The notes: generated by a model from the sequence alone, not told the origin. Shown: positions 25,039 through 34,270, counted from the stretch's first letter. The stretch: 56,803 bases of DNA from Gemmatimonadota bacterium (GCA_009840005.1 VXOR01000028.1:1-56803), one strand, 5' to 3'. Translations and numbers: made by a program.

Positions 25039-25871
25039 TCCTCGCGGCGCGGGCGGACCACAGTCTCGCCGTCTGGTTCGATGAGGGGGTGGTGGTAGAT
25101 GTAGGGCGGCTCGAGTACCGCCTGCTGCGCCTCGGTCAACTCCGACACCCATGCTGGCTGGTTAACCTCGTACGTGCCGCCATCGTAGTGCAGGTACTTG
25201 GGCGTGTACCGGTAGAGCAGGGCGCGGCGGTCGTGGTCCGCCTGCCACGGCAGGGCACCGTGCAAGGTGTTCTCGCTGAAGATGACCATGTCGCCGGCCT
25301 TTAGAGGCACTTGGTGAACGACCTCTTGGTGTTCCTCCCAAGTCGTGATTTTCGGCGGACAAGAAAGGTTCGCTTTGTGGCTGCCTGGGATGACGCAGAG
25401 GCCGCCGTCGCCGGGGTTTTGGTCGTGCAAAGTGTACTGGACGACGAGCAGGCCGCAGCGCATCTGGCCGTTGGTGTACGCGTAGAAGCGGGAGCCGTTG
25501 AAGAGGACGTTGGTGGTGCCGTGGATGCGCAGGCCCTCGATGCCCTTGGAACCGGTGATCATGAACGGCTCGTGGTCGAGCTTCCAGCCGCGTCCGTGCA
25601 GGGTGTCGAGGTAGGGCAGGAGCTTGCGGTGTGCGAGCAGGTCGCGGAAGGGCTGGCAATGGGGCTGCTCCCAAGTGAGCATGCCGGTGAGGATGCCGCG
25701 CTTGTGCAGCCCGGCCATGTTGCCGCTGGGATCTCCGATTGGGTCTTCGCGGCGCTGGTCCCAGTTGGCGTCAAAAGCGTCGTTGAGCGCTTTGACTTCG
25801 CGCTGCGAGAGGAACTCGCGGACGACGATGAAGCCCTGCAAGTCGAAGAGGAATTTTTCCGTGTCGTTCAC
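25035..25871 (-). CDS. Phytanoyl-CoA dioxygenase family protein lacking the HxD carboxylate
   Basis: A 278-residue homologue of the gene at 18257-19045: FDLQGFIVVREFLSQREV, GILTGMLTWEQPHCQPFR, NPGDGGLCVIPGSHKANLSC, GDMVIFSENTLHGALPW (H204) and DRRALLYRYTPKYLHYD. The first metal-binding site is IHGTT (H117-G-T119), so Thr replaces the Asp of HxD. Otherwise the core is well conserved, suggesting a functional protein with altered iron chemistry. Translation stop overlaps that of the plus-strand PhyH gene. The Gfo/Idh/MocA gene lies upstream on the same strand with 30 bp between, so the two may be co-transcribed and act on the same compound. Confidence 0.85.
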   Translation of the reverse strand: MNDTEKFLFDLQGFIVVREFLSQREVKALNDAFDANWDQRREDPIGDPSGNMAGLHKRGILTGMLTWEQPHCQPFRDLLAHRKLLPYLDTLHGRGWKLDHEPFMITGSKGIEGLRIHGTTNVLFNGSRFYAYTNGQMRCGLLVVQYTLHDQNPGDGGLCVIPGSHKANLSCPPKITTWEEHQEVVHQVPLKAGDMVIFSENTLHGALPWQADHDRRALLYRYTPKYLHYDGGTYEVNQPAWVSELTEAQQAVLEPPYIYHHPLIEPDGETVVRPRRED

Positions 25872-25901
25872 GGCGATTCTGACCTTCCGTTAGTCGCTGG
25901 A

Positions 25902-27074
25902 TTATCCATTCCGCCCCAAGCGCACGTCCTCTGCCGCTAGCCACTCGGCGTATGGACGCGGCATGGGATCGGGTGGGGGCAGGCCGTTTTCGCGCCGCCA
26001 GCGCAGGAGGGGATGGGCGCGATCCTGCTGGGGTAAATCTACTCGTTTGCCGTACGCAGCGGATTCGAAGATGCCCATCATGATTTCCACGATGTGATGG
26101 CCGGCTTGGCCGCTGCATTCGTGCTCGCGGCCCTCGTCGAGTGCTGCGACGTATTCCTCTACATAGGCGTAGTCGTCTGGGTGGGCCGAACTTTGCGGAT
26201 CGTAGCTCTCGCAGTAGATGGGCGAAAGCACTTCCCAAGGTTCCCTTTGGTCGTTGAGGGCGTAGTGGGGCTGCGGCAGCAGGAACGCACCGAGGTCCCT
26301 TTTCCAGACGAGCTGTGAGAGCACTAAGCGGCCTTCGCTGCCGCAGAATTCTATCACCGGATTGACCGCGGTGGGGAAGCGGTGTTGCAGAAGGGTTGCG
26401 GTGACGCCGTCGGCAAAGCTGAGCGTCGCCGTGATGTGTTCGCCGGCGATGGTACCCATGCCCTGCGCAGAGGGCACCACATCCGTCGGGGTGATGGGGT
26501 GGCCATCGGTGGTGGCGGTGGCCGCGACGCTGTGGCACGGGCCGGCGATCTTGAGCATGTTGTTGATCATGTGGGTGCCGATGTTCATCAGGTTGTAGCC
26601 GCCGTAGTAGTTCTTGCCGTGGCCGTGGATGTGGCGCAACTGGCCGATGCGCCCCTCGGCAAGGGCTTTGGCCACGGCTTTCATATAGACGCCGACGCGC
26701 CCTTGGTGATGCACGGCGATGCGCGCGTTTTTTTCGCGGGCCTTGGCCAGCACCTCGTCGGCTTCTTGGCAATCGACGCACAGGGGTTTTTCAATGTCGA
26801 TGTGGGCACCGTATTCGAGGACGCGCAGCGCCAGCGAGTGGTGGAATTCCGTGCCGGTGGGAATGGCGACGATGTCGGGTTGGTGCTGGCCCATCATTGC
26901 GTCTAGATCGGTGTAGCGGGCCGCGACCCCGAGTTCGTCGCCTAGGGTGTCGAGCAGGTCTGGCACGAGGTCGCAGAGGGCGACGATTTCCGTGCGGGGG
27001 TGGGCGTGGTACGCGCGTGCTGCGGCTGTGCCGCGGCCCCGGCAACCCAGTATGGCCACGCGGTAGCTTTTCAT
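25902..27074 (-). CDS. Gfo/Idh/MocA family oxidoreductase
   Basis: A 390-residue oxidoreductase with TAGGAGGATGAT ahead of the ATG. The Rossmann start is RVAILGCRGRGTAAARAY; then DIVAIPTGTEFHHSLALRVL and the IEKPLCVD catalytic-Lys motif; a C-terminal domain has YNLMNIGTHMINNML (H and N in the active-site helix) and GEHITATLSFADGVTATLL. Length is normal for the family. In this clade members occur beside PhyH and DapA-family genes, as here. It is divergent from the aldolase gene with 122 bp between. NAD(P)-linked oxidation of a sugar or inositol-like substrate is expected, specificity unknown. Confidence 0.9.
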   Translation of the reverse strand: MKSYRVAILGCRGRGTAAARAYHAHPRTEIVALCDLVPDLLDTLGDELGVAARYTDLDAMMGQHQPDIVAIPTGTEFHHSLALRVLEYGAHIDIEKPLCVDCQEADEVLAKAREKNARIAVHHQGRVGVYMKAVAKALAEGRIGQLRHIHGHGKNYYGGYNLMNIGTHMINNMLKIAGPCHSVAATATTDGHPITPTDVVPSAQGMGTIAGEHITATLSFADGVTATLLQHRFPTAVNPVIEFCGSEGRLVLSQLVWKRDLGAFLLPQPHYALNDQREPWEVLSPIYCESYDPQSSAHPDDYAYVEEYVAALDEGREHECSGQAGHHIVEIMMGIFESAAYGKRVDLPQQDRAHPLLRWRRENGLPPPDPMPRPYAEWLAAEDVRLGRNG

Positions 27075-27196
27075 ATCATCCTCCTAGGGGGCTGAGTGTT
27101 GGAAGCGGAGAAAGCGACGCCTATATTGAGCGTGGTCCGCCTCGGCGCACAAGAGTGCTGAGATATTATAACAATAGTGGTACTAAGGAGGAAAAC

Positions 27197-28078
27197 ATGG
27201 GACAATTCCAAGGGGTGGTGCCGGCGATTATCAGTCCGAAAAACGAGGATGGCACCTTAAACGAAGAGGCCTTCCGCGCCACCATGGAGTTCAATATACA
27301 GGCCGGCGTCCATGGCTTTTGGGTCGCCGGGGGCACCGGCGAGAGCGTCCTGCTCGACGACGAGGAAAACCAGCGCATCGCCGAGATCTCCGCCGACCAG
27401 AACGCGGGACGCACCCAGGTCATTATGCACGTAGGGGCCAATACTACGGCGCGGGCCGAAAAATTGGCGGCGCATGCAGCGCAAGCTGGAGTGGAAGCTA
27501 TCTGCGCGGTGCCGCCCTTTTTCTATCAGGGCGACGACGATGGCGTGGTAGCATACTACCGGGCCGTGGGGGCTGCGGCCGACCGGCCGTTGTTCATCTA
27601 CAACTTACCTGGCTGCACTGGTCTTGATGTCAGTCCGGCCCTGATGCAGCGCCTAGTCGAGGAAGTGCCTCAGACTACCGGTTTGAAACATTCGTCGCCG
27701 GTATTCGCCAACCTGCTCGAATTCGTCGGCATGGGGCTAGACGCCTTTATCGGCAGCGGCAAGCTGATGTTGCCGGCCATGACCGTTGGGGCCGTCGGAT
27801 CGGTCGATGGTCCTTTGTGCGCGGCCCCGGAACTGTGGATGGCCATTTGGAATGCGTACCAAGCGGGCGATCTGGCCGCCACTCAAGCGGCCCAGGAACG
27901 GGCCAATGCCTTTCACAACACGGTGATACAATTCGGCTATTTCGGCAGCATCTTGGCCGTGGTCGGTCAGCGCATTGGGATGGAGTGCGGCGCACCTCGG
28001 CGGCCGTTGCGACCCCTGCGTCCAGATGAGCGCGAGACGCTGTTGGCGCAGGTGGAGGCTCTTGAGATTACCTCCTAG
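27197..28078 (+). CDS. Dihydrodipicolinate synthase / N-acetylneuraminate lyase family aldolase
   Basis: A 293-residue class I aldolase with a strong AAGGAGG at 27185-27191. Conserved residues are GGTGES (residues 45-50), Y135 in FIYNLPG and the Schiff-base lysine K164 in TTGLKHSS. The fold is the DapA TIM barrel, with length as in the family. It probably cleaves or forms a pyruvate-derived 2-keto acid. A true DapA is unlikely since the setting is catabolic (oxidoreductase and PhyH genes alongside). It is followed by a strong hairpin terminator and is therefore probably monocistronic. Confidence 0.9.
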   Translation: MGQFQGVVPAIISPKNEDGTLNEEAFRATMEFNIQAGVHGFWVAGGTGESVLLDDEENQRIAEISADQNAGRTQVIMHVGANTTARAEKLAAHAAQAGVEAICAVPPFFYQGDDDGVVAYYRAVGAAADRPLFIYNLPGCTGLDVSPALMQRLVEEVPQTTGLKHSSPVFANLLEFVGMGLDAFIGSGKLMLPAMTVGAVGSVDGPLCAAPELWMAIWNAYQAGDLAATQAAQERANAFHNTVIQFGYFGSILAVVGQRIGMECGAPRRPLRPLRPDERETLLAQVEALEITS

Positions 28079-28118
28079 CGGACAAGGTGCTTTGGACGAA
28101 AAGATCGAAAGGAAATAG

Positions 28119-28156
28119 AAAGGGGACGAGGTGTGTTGAACCTCGTCCCCTTTTTT
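28119..28156 (+). terminator. Rho-independent terminator after the aldolase gene
   Basis: AAAGGGGACGAGGT (28119-28132) pairs with its complement (28140-28153) around a seven-base loop, followed by six Ts (28151-28156). The minus-strand U-run is weaker (TTTC), but the hairpin may also serve the convergent gene ending at 28181. Confidence 0.85.
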
Positions 28157-28180
28157 ACTGCCTTGCCGGTATGCAGAGCG

Positions 28181-29101
28181 CTAGCGGCTGATGTGATTTT
28201 TGATGCGGCCCCAGGTGGTGTGCTCTACGGCCGTGGATACGGTCGGATAGTTGGCCAGATCGACGGTTTCGATGATCACGTAGTCACACAGATTGTCGCC
28301 GTTTGCAGCGGTGTTGAATCCGCTGCCCGTGCGCCCAAAGATGCTCTGCTGCCCGTGGGCTTCCCGGTCGCGGTCCATCCACAGGGTGTGCAGACCGATC
28401 ACCTGATCGGGTGCGAACACGTGCGGAATGCTGGAATCTGGACCGAGGATGTCGTAGCGCGCGAACGGGGGCGAGATTTTCATCTCGTACGTGTACTCGA
28501 CGTTGGCCGACAGGTGGCTGGCGTCCGTTGGCAGGAGGGTGGCCGCAGTGGTGCAATACGGCGGCAATGCCCCCCAGTCCTCTAGGCCGGGCTCCTGCAA
28601 GTCGATGGAAATGGTGCCGCCGAGTTGGGAGTCGAACAGCGGGTGGATGTTGATGCGATACCCGTTGTACACTTCCTCGGTGCTCGTCCAGGACATCGGC
28701 CCGCCGGAGTGGTCCATGTCCATGTTGAACTCAATGGAGTCGTCGTTCCACCAATTGCGCTTTACCTCGGACTCGGCTGCGCCGAGGGTGTCGTCGGTGA
28801 CGCGGGCGAATAAATAGAGGGAGTTGTCCGGCGGCGGACTCCAACCCATGCGATAGCTGGCCGACCAGTCGTCCGGGACGCCGTTGCCGCCGAGGCCAGT
28901 GCCGTCGCCGCTTTGGGCCTCGATCTGCTCGGGCGCGATGATGAAGTCTGGATCGATCCAGGCCCAGTCGTCTTCGGAGCCGTCGATGACCATGGCGTTG
29001 GGGTCTGGAATTGTAGGGATAAAACCCGTTACGCCGTTGTGGGCCAAGGCCACTCCAGCGACGGCGAGCACTAGGATCAGGGCGAGATACGAGCGTTTCA
29101 T
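28181..29101 (-). CDS. Secreted CBM9/DOMON-like protein (paralogue 1)
   Basis: A 306-residue exported protein. The signal peptide is MKRSYLALILVLAVAGVALA. The mature part starts with a HNGVTGFIPTIPDPNAM segment and carries IDGSEDDWAWID, NSLYLFARVTDDTLG, WWNDDSIEFNMDMDHSGG and NGYRINIHP, the pattern of CBM9/DOMON-like beta-sandwiches that bind carbohydrate or haem. It ends with VEHTTWGRIKNH. It is a clear paralogue of the gene at 34355-35284, with the same leader, the IDGSEDDW block, WWxDD and the terminal TWGRIK. No catalytic residues are recognised. Function not known; probably a surface or periplasmic binding protein expressed at a high level from a good promoter. Confidence 0.8.
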   Translation of the reverse strand: MKRSYLALILVLAVAGVALAHNGVTGFIPTIPDPNAMVIDGSEDDWAWIDPDFIIAPEQIEAQSGDGTGLGGNGVPDDWSASYRMGWSPPPDNSLYLFARVTDDTLGAAESEVKRNWWNDDSIEFNMDMDHSGGPMSWTSTEEVYNGYRINIHPLFDSQLGGTISIDLQEPGLEDWGALPPYCTTAATLLPTDASHLSANVEYTYEMKISPPFARYDILGPDSSIPHVFAPDQVIGLHTLWMDRDREAHGQQSIFGRTGSGFNTAANGDNLCDYVIIETVDLANYPTVSTAVEHTTWGRIKNHISR

Positions 29102-29151
29102 CCTGAAGTCCCTTTCTTGAGTGAGGGGTGGAAGGGCTGAACGTTTGTTGA

Positions 29152-29180
29152 TATAAAAACCTATATATGGTACTTGTCAA
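29152..29180 (-). promoter_or_regulatory. Putative promoter for the CBM9/DOMON-like gene 1
   Basis: On the minus strand, a perfect TTGACA (29180-29175), a 17-base spacer and TTTATA (29157-29152) lie about 50 bp before the start at 29101. The -10 is weak. The -35 sits within the short palindrome CTTGTCAACAAG. The paralogue at 34355 has a similar TTGACA in an AT-rich leader. Confidence 0.45.
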
Positions 29181-29200
29181 CAAGAAAATAGACATTCGTC

Positions 29201-30583
29201 TCATGGCTGCGTCTGCAAATGCTGATAGGTCGCCATGGCCGCTTCGCCGCGGGCCGTTTGTCCCTGTTTGAGGTAGATCAGCCCCAAGTTGTAGTGAGCG
29301 TCCGCAAAATTGGGGTCTATTTTGAGGGCCTTTTGCAAGGCTTGGGCCGCGGCGTCCAGTTGGCCTCTGCGCATGTACGTGATGCCTAAGTTGTTGTAAG
29401 CGCGGACGTAGAGCGGGTGGTAGCGGAGGATGGTCTCGTACTCTTGTATGGCCTCGGCCAACCGCCCCTGTTTGAGGAGGATGTTAGCTAGGTTGTTGCG
29501 CGCACTGAGGTCGGCTGGGTTGATGGATAGCGCTTTGCGATACTCAGCGATTGCGGCCTGGGGGTGCCCTTGGTCGGCGTAGAGCACGCCGAGATTGTAG
29601 TGGGCGTGCGAGTCCTCTGGGTAGAGCTGCAGCAGGTAGCGGTAGTGCCCGATTTCCTCGCTTGCGGTTTGGAGCCGCGCAAAAGCCGCGAGCAATTGTT
29701 CTCCTTCCGCTTCCTTCCCCTGTCTGAGATAGAGCGCACCGAGCCGGTGAAATGCCTCGGGTTCAAAGGGGTCGGACGCAATGGCTTGCTGCCAAGCGGC
29801 CGCGGCTGCGGCGAGTTGCCCTTGTTGCAGCAGCACCTGTCCCAGCGCAATGCGCGCCTTGGCGTGGGCTGGTTGCTGACGCAGTGCCGCGCGCAAGCTG
29901 GCCTCTGCTTCTTGGCCGCGTCCGATCTTCGCAAAGATTTGTCCTAGCTGGTAGTGGGCTTGGGCGTAGCTGGAATCGAGCTGCGCGGCCTGCTGCCAGT
30001 GGGCAATGGCCGCTTCGTATTGACCCTGGCGCTCGCAGATCATGCCTAGGCTGTACTGCATGATTGCATTCTTTGGCTGGAGCGACAGGGCCTTTTGGAG
30101 CGCGTCGCCCGCGGCTGCATAGCGGTCGTCGTCGATGAGAACGACCGCGAGTTGGTGGTAGGTTGCGGCGCGGCTGGAGTCTAGCTGGATGGCCTGTCTA
30201 TACGCGACTTCGGCTTCGTCGTTGCGGCGCTGGCGCGCAAATGTCCTGCCGAGTGAGAAGTAGCCCTCGGCGCGCTGCGGCTCGAGTTCGATCACCTGCT
30301 GGCAGTGCTGTGTCGCCAATTCGGGCTGGCCGTGTTTGAGCAGTAGGTGCGCGAGAAGCAGGTGGGCTTCTGCGTAAGAGGAATCGGCTGCCACGGCGCG
30401 GCGACATTCCGCAATGGCTTGGACATAGCGTCCTTCTTCGGCGTGGCGATTGCAGGTGTCGTAATGGACTTCTGACGCATCTCCACATGCCCACATCAAC
30501 GTCCCCCAAATGAAGAATGGGACCCTTTGCACTTGCGTACCTCGACTAGGCGACCTTATCTCACGTAACAGCGAATGGAGCAT
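29201..30583 (-). CDS. TPR-repeat lipoprotein (paralogue 1)
   Basis: A 460-residue protein made almost entirely of tetratricopeptide repeats. The N-terminus contains VPFFIWGTLMWACGDAS, a lipobox-like signal with lipidated Cys near residue 33; a GTG start at 30532 would give a more conventional short lipoprotein signal. About eleven TPR units follow, with A/Y-G-LY-F patterns such as AEAHLLLAHLLLKHGQPELA, ATYHQLAVVLIDDDRYAAA and AYNNLGITYMRRGQLDAAA. It is a strong paralogue of the protein at 49315-50676, including the HYRYLLxLYPED insert and ARNNLANILL. TPR lipoproteins usually scaffold envelope complexes. Divergent from the haem/FG-GAP gene by about 116 bp. Confidence 0.87.
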   Translation of the reverse strand: MLHSLLREIRSPSRGTQVQRVPFFIWGTLMWACGDASEVHYDTCNRHAEEGRYVQAIAECRRAVAADSSYAEAHLLLAHLLLKHGQPELATQHCQQVIELEPQRAEGYFSLGRTFARQRRNDEAEVAYRQAIQLDSSRAATYHQLAVVLIDDDRYAAAGDALQKALSLQPKNAIMQYSLGMICERQGQYEAAIAHWQQAAQLDSSYAQAHYQLGQIFAKIGRGQEAEASLRAALRQQPAHAKARIALGQVLLQQGQLAAAAAAWQQAIASDPFEPEAFHRLGALYLRQGKEAEGEQLLAAFARLQTASEEIGHYRYLLQLYPEDSHAHYNLGVLYADQGHPQAAIAEYRKALSINPADLSARNNLANILLKQGRLAEAIQEYETILRYHPLYVRAYNNLGITYMRRGQLDAAAQALQKALKIDPNFADAHYNLGLIYLKQGQTARGEAAMATYQHLQTQP

Positions 30584-30699
30584 TGCGAGCTATCTTATAA
30601 CGGACGTTTCGCAGTCGGACGAATTGGCGAATTCTGCGCGGGGGTGCACTAAACAGGGCGTCCTCTACGATCGTCCCTACTGTACGGACCAGTTCCTTG

Positions 30700-32301
30700 A
30701 TGAGAAAATTAATGCAAATCCTGCTGGCCGGCCTAGCCCTAGTCGCTTTCGCTATTGGAATGAAAAAAGCCGGTCTCTGGGATACTCAGCACTCGCCCGC
30801 GATCCCCATGCCGGCGCATCCACCCATAATCGCAGCCCCCGATTCCCTCCCCCCACCTGTTTTGGCCTATTGCGGCATGTGCCATGCCGTGCCCCACCCA
30901 CAGGTCCTGACCCAGGAACTATGGCCGCAAAAAATGCAGTTGATGTTTGATTTGATGGAGCAACAAGAGACTGCCATATCCGAGGCGCACAAAAAGGAAT
31001 GCTTGGATTTCTACGTCGCAAACAGCCCCGAAGCCTTCGCGGTCTTGCCGTCGGACCCTGCAGAACCCGCGCCGCCCTTTCAGAAGTACGTCCTCGGCCA
31101 GCCCGTGCGGGATTTCGATCCCGAGGAGTGGACCTCGTGGCCCAAGATTGCCAATGTCAACGTCGTGGATCTGGACCGCGATCATAAACCAGATGTCTTG
31201 GTCTGCGACGCCCAGTATCACCTGTTGTCTTGGATCCACCAGCGAGGAGGCCGCTGGGAGGAAACCGTCCTCGCGGGGTTGCGCACGCCCCTGCCGGGCT
31301 TTAAGGCGCCGGCCCGCTCCGCGGTGTTTGACTTTGAAGGCGATGGCGACTTGGACATCGTCGTCGCGCTGCTGGGCCAATTGATGCCCACAGACGACCT
31401 CCTCGGGCAAGTGGTCCTGCTGGTCAACGACGGCCGCCAGTCTTTCAGGCCCATTGTCGTATTAAAGGACATGCCCCGCATTGCGGATGTGCGGCCCGCA
31501 GACTTGGACGGCGACGGCGACTGGGACTTTGCGCTCGCCATGTTTGGCTGGTATCGCACGGGCGAAGTCGCGTGGCTGGAGCAAGTGACGGGCAGCCCGC
31601 ACAACAAGGTCCACACCTTATCGAGCAAGAGCGGCTGCACGCACGTGCCCATCGGCGACCTCAATGGGGATGGCAAGCCCGACATCGTCGCCCTGATCAC
31701 GCAGGAGTTTGAGGAGATTGTCGCGTTTATCAACCAAGGTGGCGGCGAGTTTGCCGAGCACATCTTGTTTGAAGCGCGCAATCCGGCGTTTGGTTCGTCG
31801 GGCATTGAGTTGGTCGATTTAGATCAGGACGCCGACCTCGACATTTTATTTACCAACGGCGATGGTTTCGACGGCACGGATGCCAAGCCGTATCACGGGG
31901 TACAGTGGTTGGAGAATGTGGGCGCGTTGCGCTTTGTGTACCACGATCTCACCCGGTTCTACGGAGCGTACTCGGCGAATGCTGCCGACTTGGATTTGGA
32001 CGGCGACTTGGACATTGTGGCGGCCAATTGCTTTATGAGCAGCACGGCCAATTACTGGGAGCACTTGCCCCGCCAAGGATTGATCTGGCTGGAAAACGAC
32101 GGCCAGCAGCGCTTCACGCGCCACGCCATTACCCGCGACCCCTCTCATTTCATCACCACGGATCTGGGCGATCTAGACGGCAATGGCCGGCCCGACATCG
32201 TCGCCGGTGGGATGCACGTCTTTCCGCCCTTTCCCCCGCCCGCCCGCCTCGGCCGCGTGAGCTTGTGGGTGAACCGCATCCCCACGGCTCCACAGGACTA
32301 G
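30700..32301 (+). CDS. FG-GAP/VCBS propeller protein with an N-terminal c-type haem motif
   Basis: A 533-residue exported or membrane-anchored protein (hydrophobic residues 2-20). After the anchor comes AYCGMCHAV, a CxxCH c-haem site (C58, C61, H62), then a short helical domain. From about residue 145 there are seven Ca-binding DxDxDGxxD-type loops (DLDRDHKPD, DFEGDGDLD, DLDGDGDWD, DLNGDGKPD, DLDQDADLD, DLDLDGDLD and DLDGNGRPD) consistent with a seven-bladed FG-GAP propeller. The start at 30700 is used instead of TTG at 30697. Its stop overlaps that of the next, convergent gene in CTAG. An electron-transfer or surface redox role is possible, but a single CxxCH is all the evidence. Confidence 0.82.
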   Translation: MRKLMQILLAGLALVAFAIGMKKAGLWDTQHSPAIPMPAHPPIIAAPDSLPPPVLAYCGMCHAVPHPQVLTQELWPQKMQLMFDLMEQQETAISEAHKKECLDFYVANSPEAFAVLPSDPAEPAPPFQKYVLGQPVRDFDPEEWTSWPKIANVNVVDLDRDHKPDVLVCDAQYHLLSWIHQRGGRWEETVLAGLRTPLPGFKAPARSAVFDFEGDGDLDIVVALLGQLMPTDDLLGQVVLLVNDGRQSFRPIVVLKDMPRIADVRPADLDGDGDWDFALAMFGWYRTGEVAWLEQVTGSPHNKVHTLSSKSGCTHVPIGDLNGDGKPDIVALITQEFEEIVAFINQGGGEFAEHILFEARNPAFGSSGIELVDLDQDADLDILFTNGDGFDGTDAKPYHGVQWLENVGALRFVYHDLTRFYGAYSANAADLDLDGDLDIVAANCFMSSTANYWEHLPRQGLIWLENDGQQRFTRHAITRDPSHFITTDLGDLDGNGRPDIVAGGMHVFPPFPPPARLGRVSLWVNRIPTAPQD

Positions 32302-34244
32302 ACGAACAGGCCGTTGCCGATCATGCCGGTCAGACCGTCTATCACCCAGAACACGCCGTAGATGGCGAATTGCCCGAGCACCAGCCCGAGAAAAAACGGC
32401 CGCACCGTCCGGTATGCGTTTACCCCACCGTAGCGCAGGATTGGCGTCTTGAAAAGCCAAGCTAAAAAGGCGTTGAAAGCCATCCAGTGGAAGGTAGAGC
32501 TGATGGGAAAGCCGATGGGATGCAGCGGCCACCAGCCCCAGTAACGCCGCGCCAACATCAAAAGTCCCATGGCCGTGCTGCCGACCCCGGCGTGGAACCA
32601 GCCCAGCCAGTACGGCCCCGAGGGGTTGGCGATGCGCGCGGCCGTATAATCCCCTAGATAGGTCGGCAGCCAGATAAAATGCACTGGCCGCAGGTTGATC
32701 GCCCCGTGGGTGTAGGCCAAGTGCAGCAGCATCCACAGCGACCCGGCCAGGCCCAGCAGGATAGCCGCCAACATGCCCCAGAACAGCCGTCGCCGCCGCC
32801 CTTCAATCTGCTCGCTCAGCTTTAGTCCGTTGGCCACGTGCGGCATGGCGAAATTGAGTAGGTCATTGCCCAAGATGCGGGTGAAAGCGAGGCCGACCAG
32901 CCCCGCTGGCCCGAAAAAGGCCGACGTGCCAACGGCTGACACGGCCGCGTCGGCCGCGACCATGGGGGTGTAGATTAGGGCGACCCCTCCCTCGGCGATT
33001 ACCCGGGTCAGAGCGACGAAGATCACCAGCGCGAAAAACAAGAAGACCGCGACGCCCCACAGCGGCATGCCCAAATTCCACAGCCACAACACCATGACTC
33101 CGGTGCTGCCCAGTAGCCCGAAGACTGCGGCGCGATAGGACAGGATCTCGTCGCTGTCATCGACATCTGGTGCGCGACCAAATGCCTTGCGGCAGACGTT
33201 CCACAGGTGCTCGCGGCCCACCCAGAAGCCGCCGATGACCAGTGCGATCATCGCCCCCATGCCCTGATGGACGAGGCTGGGCAGGCCGTAGCTCCACACG
33301 CTCACCGCGGGCGCAGCACTCACCCCCCAGCCGATCTCTTGATAGACGAATTCCTGCAAGTTGTTGAGCAGGGTGAATACCCACAGCCCGAGGGCCACCT
33401 CGCGTTGGATTAAAAAGAAAAAGCCCAGCGTGGCAAAACTCAGCCGGACGCCGCCGAAAAGCGGGATGCTGGCGTGCAACTGCACCGCCGGGACAAAGGG
33501 AAAGTACGCGTGCAGGCCGGCCACGGCTCCGGTGATTGCAGACACGGCAAAGCCGACCCACATCACTGGATTGCGAAAAAACGGCTTGATGAGCGACCCC
33601 CGCTCGTCGTCTTGCACCATGGCGAGGGGCACCTGCATCACCGGATAGATCAGCCGCTCGTGCTCTACCCAGCGCCGCCGCAGGATTACCATTAGGCACA
33701 GGGTGGCCACGTGCATGGCCACGACCATGGGCAGCCAGCCTGCTATCGGCTCGAACCAGACCTGCCAAGGAATGCCCGCTGCTTCCCCTTCGGTGCCTTC
33801 AAAAAAGGCGCGGATGGCTTCGGGATCGCGCGGCGCGAGCCAGGAGGGAATGTGGGGATTGATCAGTTCCAGCCAGTTGTTTTCTGAACGGGCGTAGTAT
33901 AAAGGACTGGATACTACGGGCACCCACTGATGTACCAAGATGTGGGTCGAGTTGGCCAAGCTGGTTAGGATGAAGACGACGAGTAACTCGCCCTTTTGCA
34001 AGACCCAAGTGCGCCGCATAGCCCCCAGTATCCCGTTACAGAAGACGATGAGGACGAACAAGACGCAAAGGGCTATCTGGCTGGTAAAATAGCTGCTGGC
34101 GTTGGCCCCTTGGATATACAGCGAGAGATAGGGCCCGACCGCGCCGACCAGTAGCGAGAGGATCAAGCCGAGGACTAAGGCCCGCAAGGTCAGCCCGGAG
34201 GGCAGGTGTGAGGACGTGTTAATTTTTTGCTGATCGGCGGTCAT
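32298..34244 (-). CDS. Polytopic membrane protein, DUF6785/DUF6784-like (OPT-like)
   Basis: A 648-residue integral inner-membrane protein with about 14 hydrophobic segments. GAGGAA precedes the ATG at 34244. Notable features are ALTRVIAEGGVALIYTP in the last third, PEAIRAFFEG and GMPLWGVAVFLFFALVIF, patterns I associate with the large DUF6785/DUF6784 families from Planctomycetota and related phyla, which appear distantly related to oligopeptide transporters. Substrate unknown. It sits between the haem/FG-GAP gene and the second CBM9/DOMON-like gene, on the minus strand and divergent from the latter. Assignment to the family rests on recollection of sequence pattern; that it is a multi-spanning transporter-like protein is clear. 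Confidence 0.7.
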   Translation of the reverse strand: MTADQQKINTSSHLPSGLTLRALVLGLILSLLVGAVGPYLSLYIQGANASSYFTSQIALCVLFVLIVFCNGILGAMRRTWVLQKGELLVVFILTSLANSTHILVHQWVPVVSSPLYYARSENNWLELINPHIPSWLAPRDPEAIRAFFEGTEGEAAGIPWQVWFEPIAGWLPMVVAMHVATLCLMVILRRRWVEHERLIYPVMQVPLAMVQDDERGSLIKPFFRNPVMWVGFAVSAITGAVAGLHAYFPFVPAVQLHASIPLFGGVRLSFATLGFFFLIQREVALGLWVFTLLNNLQEFVYQEIGWGVSAAPAVSVWSYGLPSLVHQGMGAMIALVIGGFWVGREHLWNVCRKAFGRAPDVDDSDEILSYRAAVFGLLGSTGVMVLWLWNLGMPLWGVAVFLFFALVIFVALTRVIAEGGVALIYTPMVAADAAVSAVGTSAFFGPAGLVGLAFTRILGNDLLNFAMPHVANGLKLSEQIEGRRRRLFWGMLAAILLGLAGSLWMLLHLAYTHGAINLRPVHFIWLPTYLGDYTAARIANPSGPYWLGWFHAGVGSTAMGLLMLARRYWGWWPLHPIGFPISSTFHWMAFNAFLAWLFKTPILRYGGVNAYRTVRPFFLGLVLGQFAIYGVFWVIDGLTGMIGNGLFV

Positions 34245-34270
34245 TCGGGATTCCTCGCGTTACATCTTTC

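Noticed and set aside
27140..27172. TATAAC-like -10 ahead of the aldolase gene
   Set aside because: No acceptable -35 at the right distance, so not listed as a promoter.
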